The notes under the pieces: model-generated | Told to the model about the DNA's origin: nothing | Seen by the model: the letters and a program-made list of their open reading frames with translations, nothing else | Database searches by the model: none | NCBI RefSeq assembly: GCF_900113335.1 | Contig: NZ_FOOX01000008.1 | Coordinates: forward strand, 124,001 to 188,000 | Length of the DNA stretch: 64,000 bases | Direction of reading: 5' to 3' | DNA from: Desulfotruncus arcticus DSM 17038 | GTDB lineage: Bacteria > Bacillota > Desulfotomaculia > Desulfotomaculales > Desulfallaceae | Program-made: the position numbers and the translations under genes | In this document: positions 23,994 to 31,910 of the stretch, piece after piece | How the letters are laid out: every line of letters begins with the position of its first letter | Numbering within the stretch: the first letter of the stretch is position 1

Positions 23994-24846
23994 TCAAGGC
24001 TTGGCCACAGGAAATTTAATTCTGAATGTGGCGCCGCCCATGTGGTTTTCTTTAACATAAATCCGCCCTTCAAAGGAGGAGACAATGGAATGAGCAATTG
24101 ATAATCCCAACCCCATGCCTACTCCCGCTTCCTTGGTGGTAAAAAAGGGCTCAAATATTTTATGCGCAATATTTTTATCCACCCCTGTAGCATTGTCACT
24201 GATTTCAAGTATTACGTTATCTTCAACATAGGTGGCGATTAAAACTTCTTTATTTGGCTTACTCGTTGTATCCAGCGCCTGCATGGCATTTACGGTCAAG
24301 TTAATAACCACTTCTTCCAGTTTCTTTTTGTCGGCCATAATAAGTGGGATCGGGTGAAACAAAGTTTTTCTTACCTTAATTCCGTGCGAGGAAAGTTGAC
24401 ATCCGAACATGGTTAAAGCGTCCTCCACCGCTTCATTCAAGTCGCAGTGATCAATTTGCGCGTTGTTTTCACTTCTTACAAAGCCGCGCATGCGGTTGAT
24501 AATCTCTCCGATACGTTCAGCCTGGCTGGATATTTTACTTAGTTCTTCAACCACCTCGCTTAAATCCAGGGTTCCATCGATTGAATACCAGTAAAGCAGA
24601 GAATCGGCCATCATTTTTAAAGAATTTAAGGGCTGGTTGATTTCATGAGCCACCCCGGCGGCAAGAGTTCCCAGAGAGGCCAGCCTTTCCGCCCGGTTAG
24701 CTTTCATTCTGGCCTCGGCCAGCGCCGCTTCATAAGCTGCGAATAAAAGATTTTTTTTTATAACCTTTTTGCAACTCTTTTATTATTTGATCTTTTTCCA
24801 GCAAATCATTGATAAGCTGCTCCTTGGACATATCAGCATAATTCAA
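23994..24846 (-). pseudogene. Cytoplasmic sensor histidine kinase split by an A9 homopolymer frameshift
   Basis: Two frames together make one short kinase. The first starts TTG at 24846 behind AAGGGGG (LNYADMSKEQLINDLLEKDQ, coiled coil) and ends prematurely at 24730. The second, in another frame, runs to 23994 with LASLGTLAAGVAHEINQPLNS (H-box), NLTVNAMQAL (N-box), ISDNATGVD (G1), IFEPFFTTK (F) and GMGLGLSIAHSIV (G2). The frames meet at nine consecutive A (minus strand, 24751-24759); with eight A the reading is continuous (YKKNLLFAAYEAALAEAR). There are no membrane helices or PAS domain. Either it is a mutation or assembly error, or slippage at the A tract produces the full kinase. An internal start at 24707 would give a 237-residue catalytic core. 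It pairs with the downstream sigma-54 regulator. Confidence 0.8.
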
Positions 24847-24949
24847 ACAAAATTCCCCCTTAATTCTACAATTATTCCTTAATTTCTTGAAAAAGCTGTA
24901 AATACCCTTTGGAAAACCGGGCATTTACAGCTTATGGTAATAGGTTATT

Positions 24950-24987
24950 AAAAAAATCCTACTGTCTATTAGAACTGTAAGATTTTT
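24950..24987 (-). terminator. Rho-independent terminator in the kinase leader (riboswitch expression platform)
   Basis: On the minus strand AAATCTTAC pairs with GTAGGATTT (one G-U pair) followed by T7. It lies between the c-di-GMP aptamer and the kinase start, so it can attenuate the regulator operon. Confidence 0.75.
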
Positions 24988-25038
24988 ACTATTCAAATGT
25001 AAATGTTTTTGTATTTTTATAATCCTTTTTAATGTTTT

Positions 25039-25120
25039 AGCAGCCTGGTAGTCATAGCTTTTAAAGCATTAGGTCCATAGCTTTATACCTCAACCTTACG
25101 GCTGGGTTACCCAAACCGCT
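25039..25120 (-). promoter_or_regulatory. c-di-GMP-I (GEMM) riboswitch aptamer
   Basis: Read on the minus strand. P1 arms AGCGGTTTGG and CCAGGCTGCT pair over 10 bases (with G-U pairs). A hairpin CAGCC-GTAA-GGTTG has a GNRA tetraloop. It is followed by ATAAAGCTATGGA, and the tetraloop receptor halves CCTAA and TATG flank a GCTTT/AAAGC stem; ATGACTACCAGG follows. This order of elements is the GEMM class I c-di-GMP aptamer. The linker usually reads GACGCAAAGC and here reads GGTATAAAGC, so ligand contacts may differ. It lies about 190 bases upstream of the sensor kinase start with a terminator between, implying c-di-GMP control of the kinase/sigma-54 regulator operon. Confidence 0.85.
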
Positions 25121-25126
25121 ATTAAT

Positions 25127-25245
25127 GCAAAAAACTCGCCATATGGCGAGTTGTAGCATTTCGTGTCGACAAGCTATCATAACAAATAAGCTATATACAA
25201 TATTGTAAAACAAAATCGTATACTCGCACAAAAATTGGACATTAC
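25127..25245 (-). repeat. Hairpin repeat element, copy B
   Basis: On the minus strand: TTTTGTTTTACAATATTGTATA, then TTATGA, CGACACGAAATGC, and the stem AACTCGCCA/TGGCGAGTT followed by T6 (hairpin 25127-25152). It matches copy A at 22384-22495 block by block. No minus-strand gene lies upstream that this terminator could serve, and the c-di-GMP aptamer begins 7 bases beyond it. It may end a small RNA or be a hairpin in the leader transcript. Confidence 0.65.
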
Positions 25246-25376
25246 TATTAAACGACTATAGCAATATACATTCATCTCTTTGTGATTGTAACGTTACGTT
25301 TGTTCGATCCCTCTATCTTAAAATTGCCTGTCCAAAATTCTATTAATTAAGAAAAATTTAAAGAAAACAACTTTGG

Positions 25377-25394
25377 TATTTTGTATACAAAATA
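25377..25394. promoter_or_regulatory. 18-bp perfect palindrome, GntR-like operator
   Basis: TATTTTGTATACAAAATA equals its own reverse complement. The core TTGTATACAA is the half-site type used by GntR itself and some GntR-family regulators. It touches the upstream edge of the promoter at 25396-25424. Confidence 0.6.
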
Positions 25395-25395
25395 C

Positions 25396-25424
25396 TTGCA
25401 CATCACCACCATGTTTGTTACAAT
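25396..25424 (+). promoter_or_regulatory. Predicted sigma-A promoter of the Cys-rich small protein gene
   Basis: TTGCAC, 17 bases, TACAAT, giving a start near 25431, 20 bases before the ATG. Confidence 0.65.
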
Positions 25425-25450
25425 TATCACAGGTTAACAAAAAGAAGGTG

Positions 25451-25681
25451 ATGCAAGTGCTATGCAAAACCAAAAAAATTAAGGCTCCTTGTGAAACATG
25501 TATGTATAAGAACGGGGTAGAATGTTTTAGCGTGCTGGCAATGCTGAAAACAGCGCGGGCAATGGAAATGGAATTGTTTAATCATGGTGTTGAAGGCATG
25601 GTTGGCGAAATGACTTTACCCTGCGAAAACTATGCGGCGGATAACGCAGTGTTAGCTAAAAAATTGAAAAAGATTATTTGA
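25451..25681 (+). CDS. Small cysteine-containing protein, unknown function
   Basis: A 76-residue protein. The N-terminal third has the pattern CKTKKIKAPCETCMYKNGVECF, four to five cysteines that could bind a metal or Fe-S cluster, followed by a helix rich in Ala/Met/Glu (SVLAMLKTARAMEMELF) and a final cysteine in LPCENY. I do not recognise the family. AAGAAGGTG directly abuts the ATG, so the in-frame GTG at 25457 may be the real start. It has its own promoter with a palindromic operator and its own terminator, so it is a regulated single gene. Confidence 0.65.
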   Translation: MQVLCKTKKIKAPCETCMYKNGVECFSVLAMLKTARAMEMELFNHGVEGMVGEMTLPCENYAADNAVLAKKLKKII

Positions 25682-25700
25682 TTATGTGAAGTTGAAATCC

Positions 25701-25739
25701 TAAAGGCTATTACGCAGTGCAGCGTAGATAGCTTTTTTT
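25701..25739 (+). terminator. Rho-independent terminator
   Basis: GCTATTACGC pairs with GCGTAGATAGC, followed by T7, 20 bases after the small Cys-rich gene. Confidence 0.8.
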
Positions 25740-25963
25740 GCTTTCCGGTATATTCACTTTACTTTTTTATTACAAATACAGCGCGGCAAATCTTGAGCCA
25801 GCCACATCGCTTTACTCCTTGCAATAAAATAGGCTGCAATTATGTACCAACCTTCACAATACAATAAAAACCTATGATTATTTATGAGTTGTTGCAGGAT
25901 TATTGAAATTCATTCAGTAATGCTTAAAGTGAATTATTTAACCCGTTAAGGAGGCGCGTTTTT

Positions 25964-27817
25964 TTGCAAGGTGTTTTAAAATTCATCCCTATTGTTGAAA
26001 CAATAAGTACATACAAAAAGGAACATTTCAGGTTTGACTTCATTGCCGCATTAACAGTCGCCGTAGTTGCGCTGCCACAGTCAATGGCTTATGCCATTAT
26101 TGCCGGTGTAGAACCGGTTTACGGGCTTTATTCCGCGATTGTCCTTTCAATTTTAGGCTCCATGTTCGGCAACTCTAATCATTTGGCGACAGGGCCAACC
26201 AACGCCATCTCGCTGCTCATAGCCAGCAACATGAGTGTTTATGTCGGAAAGCCCAATTTTTTTGAAATGCTGTTTATGCTAACCTTTCTGGCTGGCGTTA
26301 TCCAATTCTCCATGGGCGTTTTTAAACTGGGAAAACTGGTTAATTATGTGTCCCATTCCGTCATCGTCGGCTTTACTGCCGGGGCAGGTGTTATTATCGC
26401 CCTTGGCCAGCTTAACCAACTGCTTGGCATATCACTGGAGAAAGGCAGTCACTCCACCCTGGATAAAGTTGCAGCAACTTTCGGGCACATCGGAGAGTTA
26501 AATTATTACGCCCTGGGCCTGGGATTGCTTACAATAGTTGTTTCAGTAACCGCTAAAAAAATTAATAAAAATATTCCCGGTGCGCTGCTTAGCCTGGTTA
26601 TATGCGTAATCCTGGTGATGACGCTGGGTCTGGACCGTTACGGCATTAAGTTGACGGGAGAAATACCATCGGCAATCCCTCCCTTCACTATGCTAAACTT
26701 TAACTTGCATAATATCGGGGAACTGATGAATGGCGCGTTGGTTATTGCAGTTATCGGCCTGGTGGAGGCCGTCTCTATTTCCAAGGCTATATCAGCACAA
26801 TCAATGCAAAAACTCGATTCCAACCAGGAATTTATCGGACAGGGCGTAGCTAACATGGGTGGAGCCTTTTTTGGCTGCATCGCAGGTTCCGGCTCATTCA
26901 CCCGTTCGGCCATCACCTTTCAAAACGGAGCCGTAACCAGGTTGTCCGGAGTGCTGGCAGGCGTTCTGGTCATGGTGATTCTGTTATTTATGGCTCCATT
27001 TGCCAAATTCATACCAAATGCGGCACTGGCTGGCGTAATCATGGTCGTTGCCTACTCCATGGTCGACAAAGAAGCATTTAAAAAAGTTTTTAGATCCAAC
27101 AAAAATGACGCAGCAATAATGACAGTTACTTTTGTTACAACCATCCTGGCACCTGAACTGGAATATGCCATTTACGGCGGCATTTTGATATCACTGTTTT
27201 TATTCCTCAAAGACAATGGGAACGCTTCAGTCCGCATGCTTTCGCCGCTGAAAAAAGATGACAGTTTTATCGAAACCGACATCCAGCGAACCGCTCATGC
27301 ACCAATTTCCATTATTCAACTGGAAGGCAATTTGTTTTTCGGCAACTCATCCGACCTTGATGAAAAGCTTGCCAACGCCTATGGCACCGCAGGGGTATAT
27401 ATTTTAGAATTTAAAGCAGTTACCATGATGGACATCACCGCCATGGAAACACTGGAAAACTTTATCGCCCGTGTTCATAGAGAAGGAAGAAAAGTTTTAC
27501 TGTGCGGCGTCCGCCGGGAGCTCAAAGAAAAAATGGAGCGGTGCCATATGATTGGCCACGTTGGAGAAAGCAATATCTTTTTTGCTGAAAACGAAGTTTT
27601 CAAGTCACTGAAGAACTCCTTGCGCCGGGCCGAGGTTTTATTGAAGGGTATCAGCCTGCCCGAACCGGTTGTCCAAACAGCCGAAAAAGTCGCGGCAATC
27701 CCCGCGGCTGCAGCAGTTTCACCGTTTAAAAGGATCTCCGGCTGGATGGAAAAGTTCCTTCAGGAGCCCTTCTACCAGGCTGAGATGTTAAAAACCCAGG
27801 CTTTCGGCAGGAATTAA
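25964..27817 (+). CDS. SulP family inorganic anion (sulfate) transporter with STAS domain
   Basis: A 617-residue protein. Residues 1-420 form the SLC26/SulP membrane domain: FDFIAALTVAVVALPQSMAYAIIAGVEPVYGLYSAIV (about 24-60) is the family signature, SNHLATGPTNAISLLIAS follows, and AISAQSMQKLDSNQEFIGQGVANMGGAFFG (about 273-302) is the second signature. Residues 445-560 are a STAS domain (ISIIQLEGNLFFGNSSDLDEKL). A tail of about 60 residues, Pro/Ala-rich, follows. SulP proteins move sulfate or bicarbonate by symport. The start is TTG with AAGGAGG upstream; the gene is monocistronic. Sulfate is a plausible substrate in a sulfur-metabolising anaerobe but the sequence does not prove it. Confidence 0.93.
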   Translation: MQGVLKFIPIVETISTYKKEHFRFDFIAALTVAVVALPQSMAYAIIAGVEPVYGLYSAIVLSILGSMFGNSNHLATGPTNAISLLIASNMSVYVGKPNFFEMLFMLTFLAGVIQFSMGVFKLGKLVNYVSHSVIVGFTAGAGVIIALGQLNQLLGISLEKGSHSTLDKVAATFGHIGELNYYALGLGLLTIVVSVTAKKINKNIPGALLSLVICVILVMTLGLDRYGIKLTGEIPSAIPPFTMLNFNLHNIGELMNGALVIAVIGLVEAVSISKAISAQSMQKLDSNQEFIGQGVANMGGAFFGCIAGSGSFTRSAITFQNGAVTRLSGVLAGVLVMVILLFMAPFAKFIPNAALAGVIMVVAYSMVDKEAFKKVFRSNKNDAAIMTVTFVTTILAPELEYAIYGGILISLFLFLKDNGNASVRMLSPLKKDDSFIETDIQRTAHAPISIIQLEGNLFFGNSSDLDEKLANAYGTAGVYILEFKAVTMMDITAMETLENFIARVHREGRKVLLCGVRRELKEKMERCHMIGHVGESNIFFAENEVFKSLKNSLRRAEVLLKGISLPEPVVQTAEKVAAIPAAAAVSPFKRISGWMEKFLQEPFYQAEMLKTQAFGRN

Positions 27818-27832
27818 CCGTCAATTAACAAG

Positions 27833-27868
27833 AAAACCCTCCCGCGTTATAAAAAAGGGAGGGTTTTA
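27833..27868. terminator. Bidirectional rho-independent terminator
   Basis: AAAACCCTCCC pairs with GGGAGGGTTTT around an 11-base loop, between the convergent SulP and secreted protein genes. Confidence 0.88.
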
Positions 27869-27874
27869 TGTTAA

Positions 27875-28267
27875 TTACCTAATTACTATATAAGCTTTGT
27901 GCCAGCTGTTGTTATAATAGTACTGCACATTGCCGTTGTGGTCGCGATAACGGTACCATTTACCGTCACGGTCGGGGTCCATGTAGAAATAATGGTGCTG
28001 CCCATTGTCATCAAGGTAGTAGTAGAAATCGCCGTCTCTATCCCAGTCAGTCCAGCGATTACCTGCATAAATCACATTACGACCGCCGAAATCAAAATAA
28101 CTACCGCTGCCATAGTCACCGGACCAATAATGGCCGTGCTGGCCATTGCTAACCCAACCGCTATTGCCGTTAACATAACCGGAATAATTATTGGAATAAG
28201 CGAACGCGGCTGACGCGATACTTAGTGAAAACACCAAAGCCAGTACTAAAATCAAAACTTTTTTCAT
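27875..28267 (-). CDS. Secreted Tyr/Asp/Gly-rich repeat protein, unknown function
   Basis: A 130-residue protein with a clear Sec signal peptide (MKKVLILVLALVFSLSIASAAFA, cleavage probably after AFA at 23). The mature part has no cysteine. It is built of Asn/Gly/Tyr-rich repeats: YSGYVNGNSGWVSNGQHGHYWSG, then DWDRDGDFYYYLDDNGQ, HHYFYMDPDRDGKWYRYRDHNG and NVQYYYNN. The DxDxDG-like acidic loops (DWDRDGD, DPDRDGK) could bind Ca2+, while the aromatic repeats resemble short beta-hairpin, choline-binding-like units. No family is recognised. A sigma-A promoter lies about 65 bases upstream. A surface or spore-related structural role is only a guess. Confidence 0.8.
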   Translation of the reverse strand: MKKVLILVLALVFSLSIASAAFAYSNNYSGYVNGNSGWVSNGQHGHYWSGDYGSGSYFDFGGRNVIYAGNRWTDWDRDGDFYYYLDDNGQHHYFYMDPDRDGKWYRYRDHNGNVQYYYNNSWHKAYIVIR

Positions 28268-28331
28268 TCTGCCTCACCTTTCTGTCAATTAGTTTTTGGG
28301 CCTGGCTAATTAATTTTCGGCCTGCTTATAT

Positions 28332-28360
28332 ATATTAAGTGATTTGAATATAACAAGCAA
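28332..28360 (-). promoter_or_regulatory. Predicted sigma-A promoter of the secreted protein gene
   Basis: On the minus strand TTGCTT, 17 bases, TAATAT. The rest of the 28268-28616 gap holds the terminator at 28532-28572 and nothing else I can support. Confidence 0.5.
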
Positions 28361-28531
28361 ACTTTTTACCATTGATTTGCCATTGTACTTTCTTGCATAA
28401 AAACCAATTCCTGCAGCCGGCCAAACAAAAACGGGCCGGCAATGCCGCCCGGCGCCTGTTGACAATATCTTCCTATAGCAATAGTGCCAAACAAGGCAAT
28501 AATAAGCCTAAAAGTAAATAAATAATTAAAT

Positions 28532-28572
28532 AAAAAGTGGTTGGAAAAAAAATATTCCTCCAACCACTTTTT
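28532..28572 (-). terminator. Rho-independent terminator
   Basis: AAAAAGTGGTTGG pairs perfectly with CCAACCACTTTTT, 45 bases downstream of the Fe-S/winged-helix gene. Confidence 0.85.
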
Positions 28573-28616
28573 GTATGGCTCTAAAGCCCTAGTTGTTTTG
28601 TTTTATACCGTTAATT

Positions 28617-29729
28617 TTAAAGCTTGCCTCTCTCTTTGGCGATGCGCAGGAACTGTTCCTGCTTGTTGGCCGGGGGAACATGCAGCACCGCCCGGCGGGA
28701 CATGGTCAGCGCGCCGGTGGGACAGGCCGATGCGCAGGCACCGCAACCGATGCACAATTCGTTATTCACCGCCGCTATTTCATCACCGTCCGCTCCTGTC
28801 GCCAAAGCAACGGCATTTATATGACAGCTCTCGGCACAGGTGCCGCAGCCTGTACATTTATCAATATCGACTTCAGGAATAAAGTTACTGGGGTGTACCG
28901 ACATGATTCCTGCTTTGTTGATGGAGCTTAAAACTCCACAACAACAGCCGCAGCAGTGACAGATATACGTGGGCTTATTCAGCACATTATCGCCAAGGTG
29001 CACCAGGCCCAGCTTTTCAGTCCGGTCCAGCACCCTTAACAATTCATCAACAGAAGCCGGCCTGGCCAGCCCCCGGCTAATCAGCCATTTGGCGGCACCA
29101 CCCAACGAAGTGCAAACGTCTTCTACAGGGGCATCACACGCCTTGCCCAAGTGACTGGCTTTATGCCGGCAGGAGCACATGCCCAGGGAACCACCGCCCG
29201 ACTCGCGTATAATTTGAGAGGCTTTTTCGTAATCCAATACCTCGGTTTCGACAGCAGCGGGAATAAGGCTCTCATAAACCAGTGTTTTAAACATTTTGGT
29301 TTCCCCGCCGAAAAATTCTTCCCGCACAGCTTCGTTGTTAAAATATTTTTCAAAAAGCTCAGCCATTTCTTTCATATTAAGGTTTTCCCTGACCCGCATA
29401 AAGGTGTATTCAAAGAATCCCACCACCATAGGCGACAGCATGTAATACGTTCCGTCCCGGCGCGCCAGGTCCATCACCAGGCCTTTATCCGCCATGCCGT
29501 TTAGTATCCCGGCCATGTCCTGTTCTTTATAACCGGCGGCGCCTGCGATTCTTTCCAGCGTCATCGGCAATAGAGGGAATTTACCGCCCACCTCGGCCTC
29601 GCTTTCGCTAAACAGCCGGTAAAGTATTTCCATCAGAGTTTCATTTACCGGAGCGCCAACAGGGTTTTTATTCAGCCGCTCTGCCAGAGCCCGGTAGACC
29701 GCTTCCTTGGAATCAATTAAGTGACCCAT
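28617..29729 (-). CDS. Winged-helix / multi-cysteine 4Fe-4S ferredoxin fusion protein
   Basis: A 370-residue protein. The N-terminal third resembles a winged-helix domain (LPMTLERIAGAAGYKEQDMAGILNGMADKGLVMDL, wing DGTYYMLSP). The middle holds a cysteine-rich segment CSCRHKASHLGKACDAPVEDVC (about 179-200), then CHCCGCCCG (about 260-268). The C-terminus has two classical ferredoxin motifs, CTGCGTCAESCHINAVAL and CIGCGACASACPTGAL. Similar proteins are widespread in sulfate-reducing Clostridia and Deltaproteobacteria, annotated only as 4Fe-4S binding proteins. A redox-sensing or electron-delivering role is plausible, but whether the helical part contacts DNA is unknown. It is transcribed alone. 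Confidence 0.85.
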   Translation of the reverse strand: MGHLIDSKEAVYRALAERLNKNPVGAPVNETLMEILYRLFSESEAEVGGKFPLLPMTLERIAGAAGYKEQDMAGILNGMADKGLVMDLARRDGTYYMLSPMVVGFFEYTFMRVRENLNMKEMAELFEKYFNNEAVREEFFGGETKMFKTLVYESLIPAAVETEVLDYEKASQIIRESGGGSLGMCSCRHKASHLGKACDAPVEDVCTSLGGAAKWLISRGLARPASVDELLRVLDRTEKLGLVHLGDNVLNKPTYICHCCGCCCGVLSSINKAGIMSVHPSNFIPEVDIDKCTGCGTCAESCHINAVALATGADGDEIAAVNNELCIGCGACASACPTGALTMSRRAVLHVPPANKQEQFLRIAKERGKL

Positions 29730-29801
29730 ACAACCAACCTCCAGACCGCTTTATATTTTAATTAATTATATTGTAAACAACAAAGGCATAAAAGGATTTT
29801 T

Positions 29802-31052
29802 TTACCTATCCGAAGTCAAGCCTACCGTATCGAGAATTTTAATTAATAAGCTGAGCATAATTGATACCACCGTAGCCAGCCCCATCCCTTTTAAGCTCAC
29901 CGCACCTAATTCCACATGGGCCCCGCTGATCCCGATAATCAATACGATAGAGGTTAAAATTAAATTTCTGGGCTTGCTGTAATCAATTTTGGATTCCAGC
30001 AAGATACGAATGCCTGAGGCCGCGATGACACCGTAAAGCAACAAGGATACGCCGCCGATTACCGCCCAGGGAATACTCCTGATAGCCTCGGCCAGTACAC
30101 CGACAAAAGAAAGTAAAATAGCCAGGATTGCGGACCCGCCAATTACCCAGACACTGTAAACCCTGGTAATGGCCATAACACCTATGTTTTCACCGTAAGT
30201 GGTATTGGGAGTGGAACCGAAAAAGCCGGAGAGCATGGTGGAAATGCCGTTGCCCAACAGGGAAAAATGCAGGCCGGGCTTTTGGGACAGGTCCCTGCCC
30301 ACAATATTTCCGGTAACAAATAAATGGCCGATATGCTCGGCAATAACTACCAGCGCGGCGGGAATGATGATGGCAATGGCGGCAGGGTTAAACTCCGGCT
30401 TATAAAAAGTGGGAACAGCAAATAGCGGGGCCTGCAAAATCGGCGTGACATCCACCAGGCCCACGAAAAAAGCCAGAATATAACCTGCGATCATACCAAA
30501 CAAAATAGGGATAATCGCCAGAAACCCGCGAAATATAATCGAACCCAAAATAGTTACCGCCAGCGTAAACATGGAAACGGCAATAACTTTGGGATCAGGG
30601 GTTTGGGCAAGCAGTCCGGCACTTTCCGCCGCAACCGGAGCCAGTTCCAAGCCTATTACAGCCACAATGGCGCCCATGGCCGCAGGTGGAAAAACAACAT
30701 TAATCCAACCGGTACCGGCAACCCAAATGATTAAGGCCACCACAGAAAAAACAAGCCCTACGATGATAAAACCACCCAGAGCCGCTTCATAACTATATTT
30801 GGACAATACCAGAGTAACAGGGGAAATAAAGGCAAAGCTGGAGCCAAGGTAAGCGGGAATACCGCCCCGGCAAATTAATAAATACAGCAGCGTACCGATA
30901 CCGTTAAATAAAAGTATGGTGGCCGGGTCGACTTTAAATAATATCGGCACCAGAACAGTGGCCCCGAACATGGCAAAAAGGTGCTGCAGGCTGAGGGGCA
31001 AGGTTTGTAAAAACGGCAGTTTTTCCTCAACCTGGATGGTCCTCTTGGTCAA
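29802..31052 (-). CDS. uraA: Uracil/xanthine permease (NCS2 family)
   Basis: A 416-residue membrane protein of the UraA type. The N-terminus LPLSLQHLFAMFGATVLVP is the NCS2 signature, with YLGSSFAFISPV (about 68-79). The conserved AEHIGHLFVTGNIVGRDL motif (about 233-250; the Glu binds the uracil ring) is followed by NTTYGENIGVMAITRVYS. It has 14 predicted helices in the inverted 7+7 repeat. It imports uracil with protons. It lies 55 bases downstream of upp on the same strand, so import and salvage are co-expressed. Confidence 0.95.
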   Translation of the reverse strand: MTKRTIQVEEKLPFLQTLPLSLQHLFAMFGATVLVPILFKVDPATILLFNGIGTLLYLLICRGGIPAYLGSSFAFISPVTLVLSKYSYEAALGGFIIVGLVFSVVALIIWVAGTGWINVVFPPAAMGAIVAVIGLELAPVAAESAGLLAQTPDPKVIAVSMFTLAVTILGSIIFRGFLAIIPILFGMIAGYILAFFVGLVDVTPILQAPLFAVPTFYKPEFNPAAIAIIIPAALVVIAEHIGHLFVTGNIVGRDLSQKPGLHFSLLGNGISTMLSGFFGSTPNTTYGENIGVMAITRVYSVWVIGGSAILAILLSFVGVLAEAIRSIPWAVIGGVSLLLYGVIAASGIRILLESKIDYSKPRNLILTSIVLIIGISGAHVELGAVSLKGMGLATVVSIMLSLLIKILDTVGLTSDR

Positions 31053-31107
31053 ATTTCATCCCTCCAATGATATGTAACGACGATTATCTGACGATTATCA
31101 ATAACGC

Positions 31108-31749
31108 TTAAAGCAAGTAAAGCCTGTCCCCGGCGTCCCCGAGGCCCGGCACGATATATGCCTTTTCGTTCAGTTCGGCATCAACCACTGCTGTTAAAAT
31201 TTTGATCTCAGGATAGCGGCTGTGCACCTGATTGATACCCTTTTTAACTGAAACTGCGCAGACCAGCTTAATTTGCCCGGGCTGATATCCTTTTTCAATG
31301 ATCATTTCCAGAGTTTTAACACTGCTGTTGCCGGTCGCCAGCATTGGATCAAGCACAAAGATGGTGTCGAAACTACCATCAGATTCCGGAGGAACCGAGT
31401 TGCAGTAAGGGCAGGCTTCAAGGGTATCATGGTCCCTGGATACTCCGATATGGGCAACTTTTGCTTCCGGGAGAACTTGCAGGAAAGAATTCAAGAAACC
31501 CAGCCCCGCCCTTAGAATTGGCACCAGCAGCACCCTGTCATCCTGAACCCGCAGGCAGTCGGCCCCGGTATCCAGCGGCGTAATCACAGTTTCTTGGGAA
31601 TATTTTAAATCCTTTGTAGCTTCTACGGCTAAAACCAAGCTTAGTTTATCCATAGCGCTGCGGAAATCCCTGGTGCCGGTCTGCCTGTTGCGAAGAATCC
31701 TCAGGCAGTCACCCGCCAGCGGGTGATCAATAATGTGCAAAGAACTCAT
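31108..31749 (-). CDS. upp: Uracil phosphoribosyltransferase
   Basis: A 213-residue enzyme that makes UMP from uracil and PRPP. The PRPP-binding loop is in FVLDPMLATGNSSVKTLEMI (about 129-148), and the uracil-binding end is AYIVPGLGDAGDRLYL near the C-terminus. PILRAGLGFLNS (about 76-87) is also conserved. The length matches the family (about 208-210). The start is ATG behind GGAGGTAAAAA. It forms a pyrimidine-salvage pair with uraA downstream. Confidence 0.97.
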   Translation of the reverse strand: MSSLHIIDHPLAGDCLRILRNRQTGTRDFRSAMDKLSLVLAVEATKDLKYSQETVITPLDTGADCLRVQDDRVLLVPILRAGLGFLNSFLQVLPEAKVAHIGVSRDHDTLEACPYCNSVPPESDGSFDTIFVLDPMLATGNSSVKTLEMIIEKGYQPGQIKLVCAVSVKKGINQVHSRYPEIKILTAVVDAELNEKAYIVPGLGDAGDRLYLL

Positions 31750-31910
31750 TTTTTACCTCCGTTGAATAATTATTATTAAACAAAAATCATACTTTAATTC
31801 GACAATAGCTACCATTATCCTGTTGGCCAAACAAGTTTTACATCTAAATATTCTCCTGGAAACCCCGGATCAATTCCTTAAAGATAAAAAATCATGCCAG
31901 ACAAACATAT

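Noticed and set aside
25700..25963. A sigma-54 promoter for SulP or for the small Cys-rich gene
   Set aside because: I found no TGGCAC-N5-TTGCA match with correct spacing here or elsewhere next to the sigma-54 regulator.
28366..28563. A 65-codon minus-strand frame
   Set aside because: Its start lies inside the terminator of the Fe-S protein gene and composition is not protein-like.
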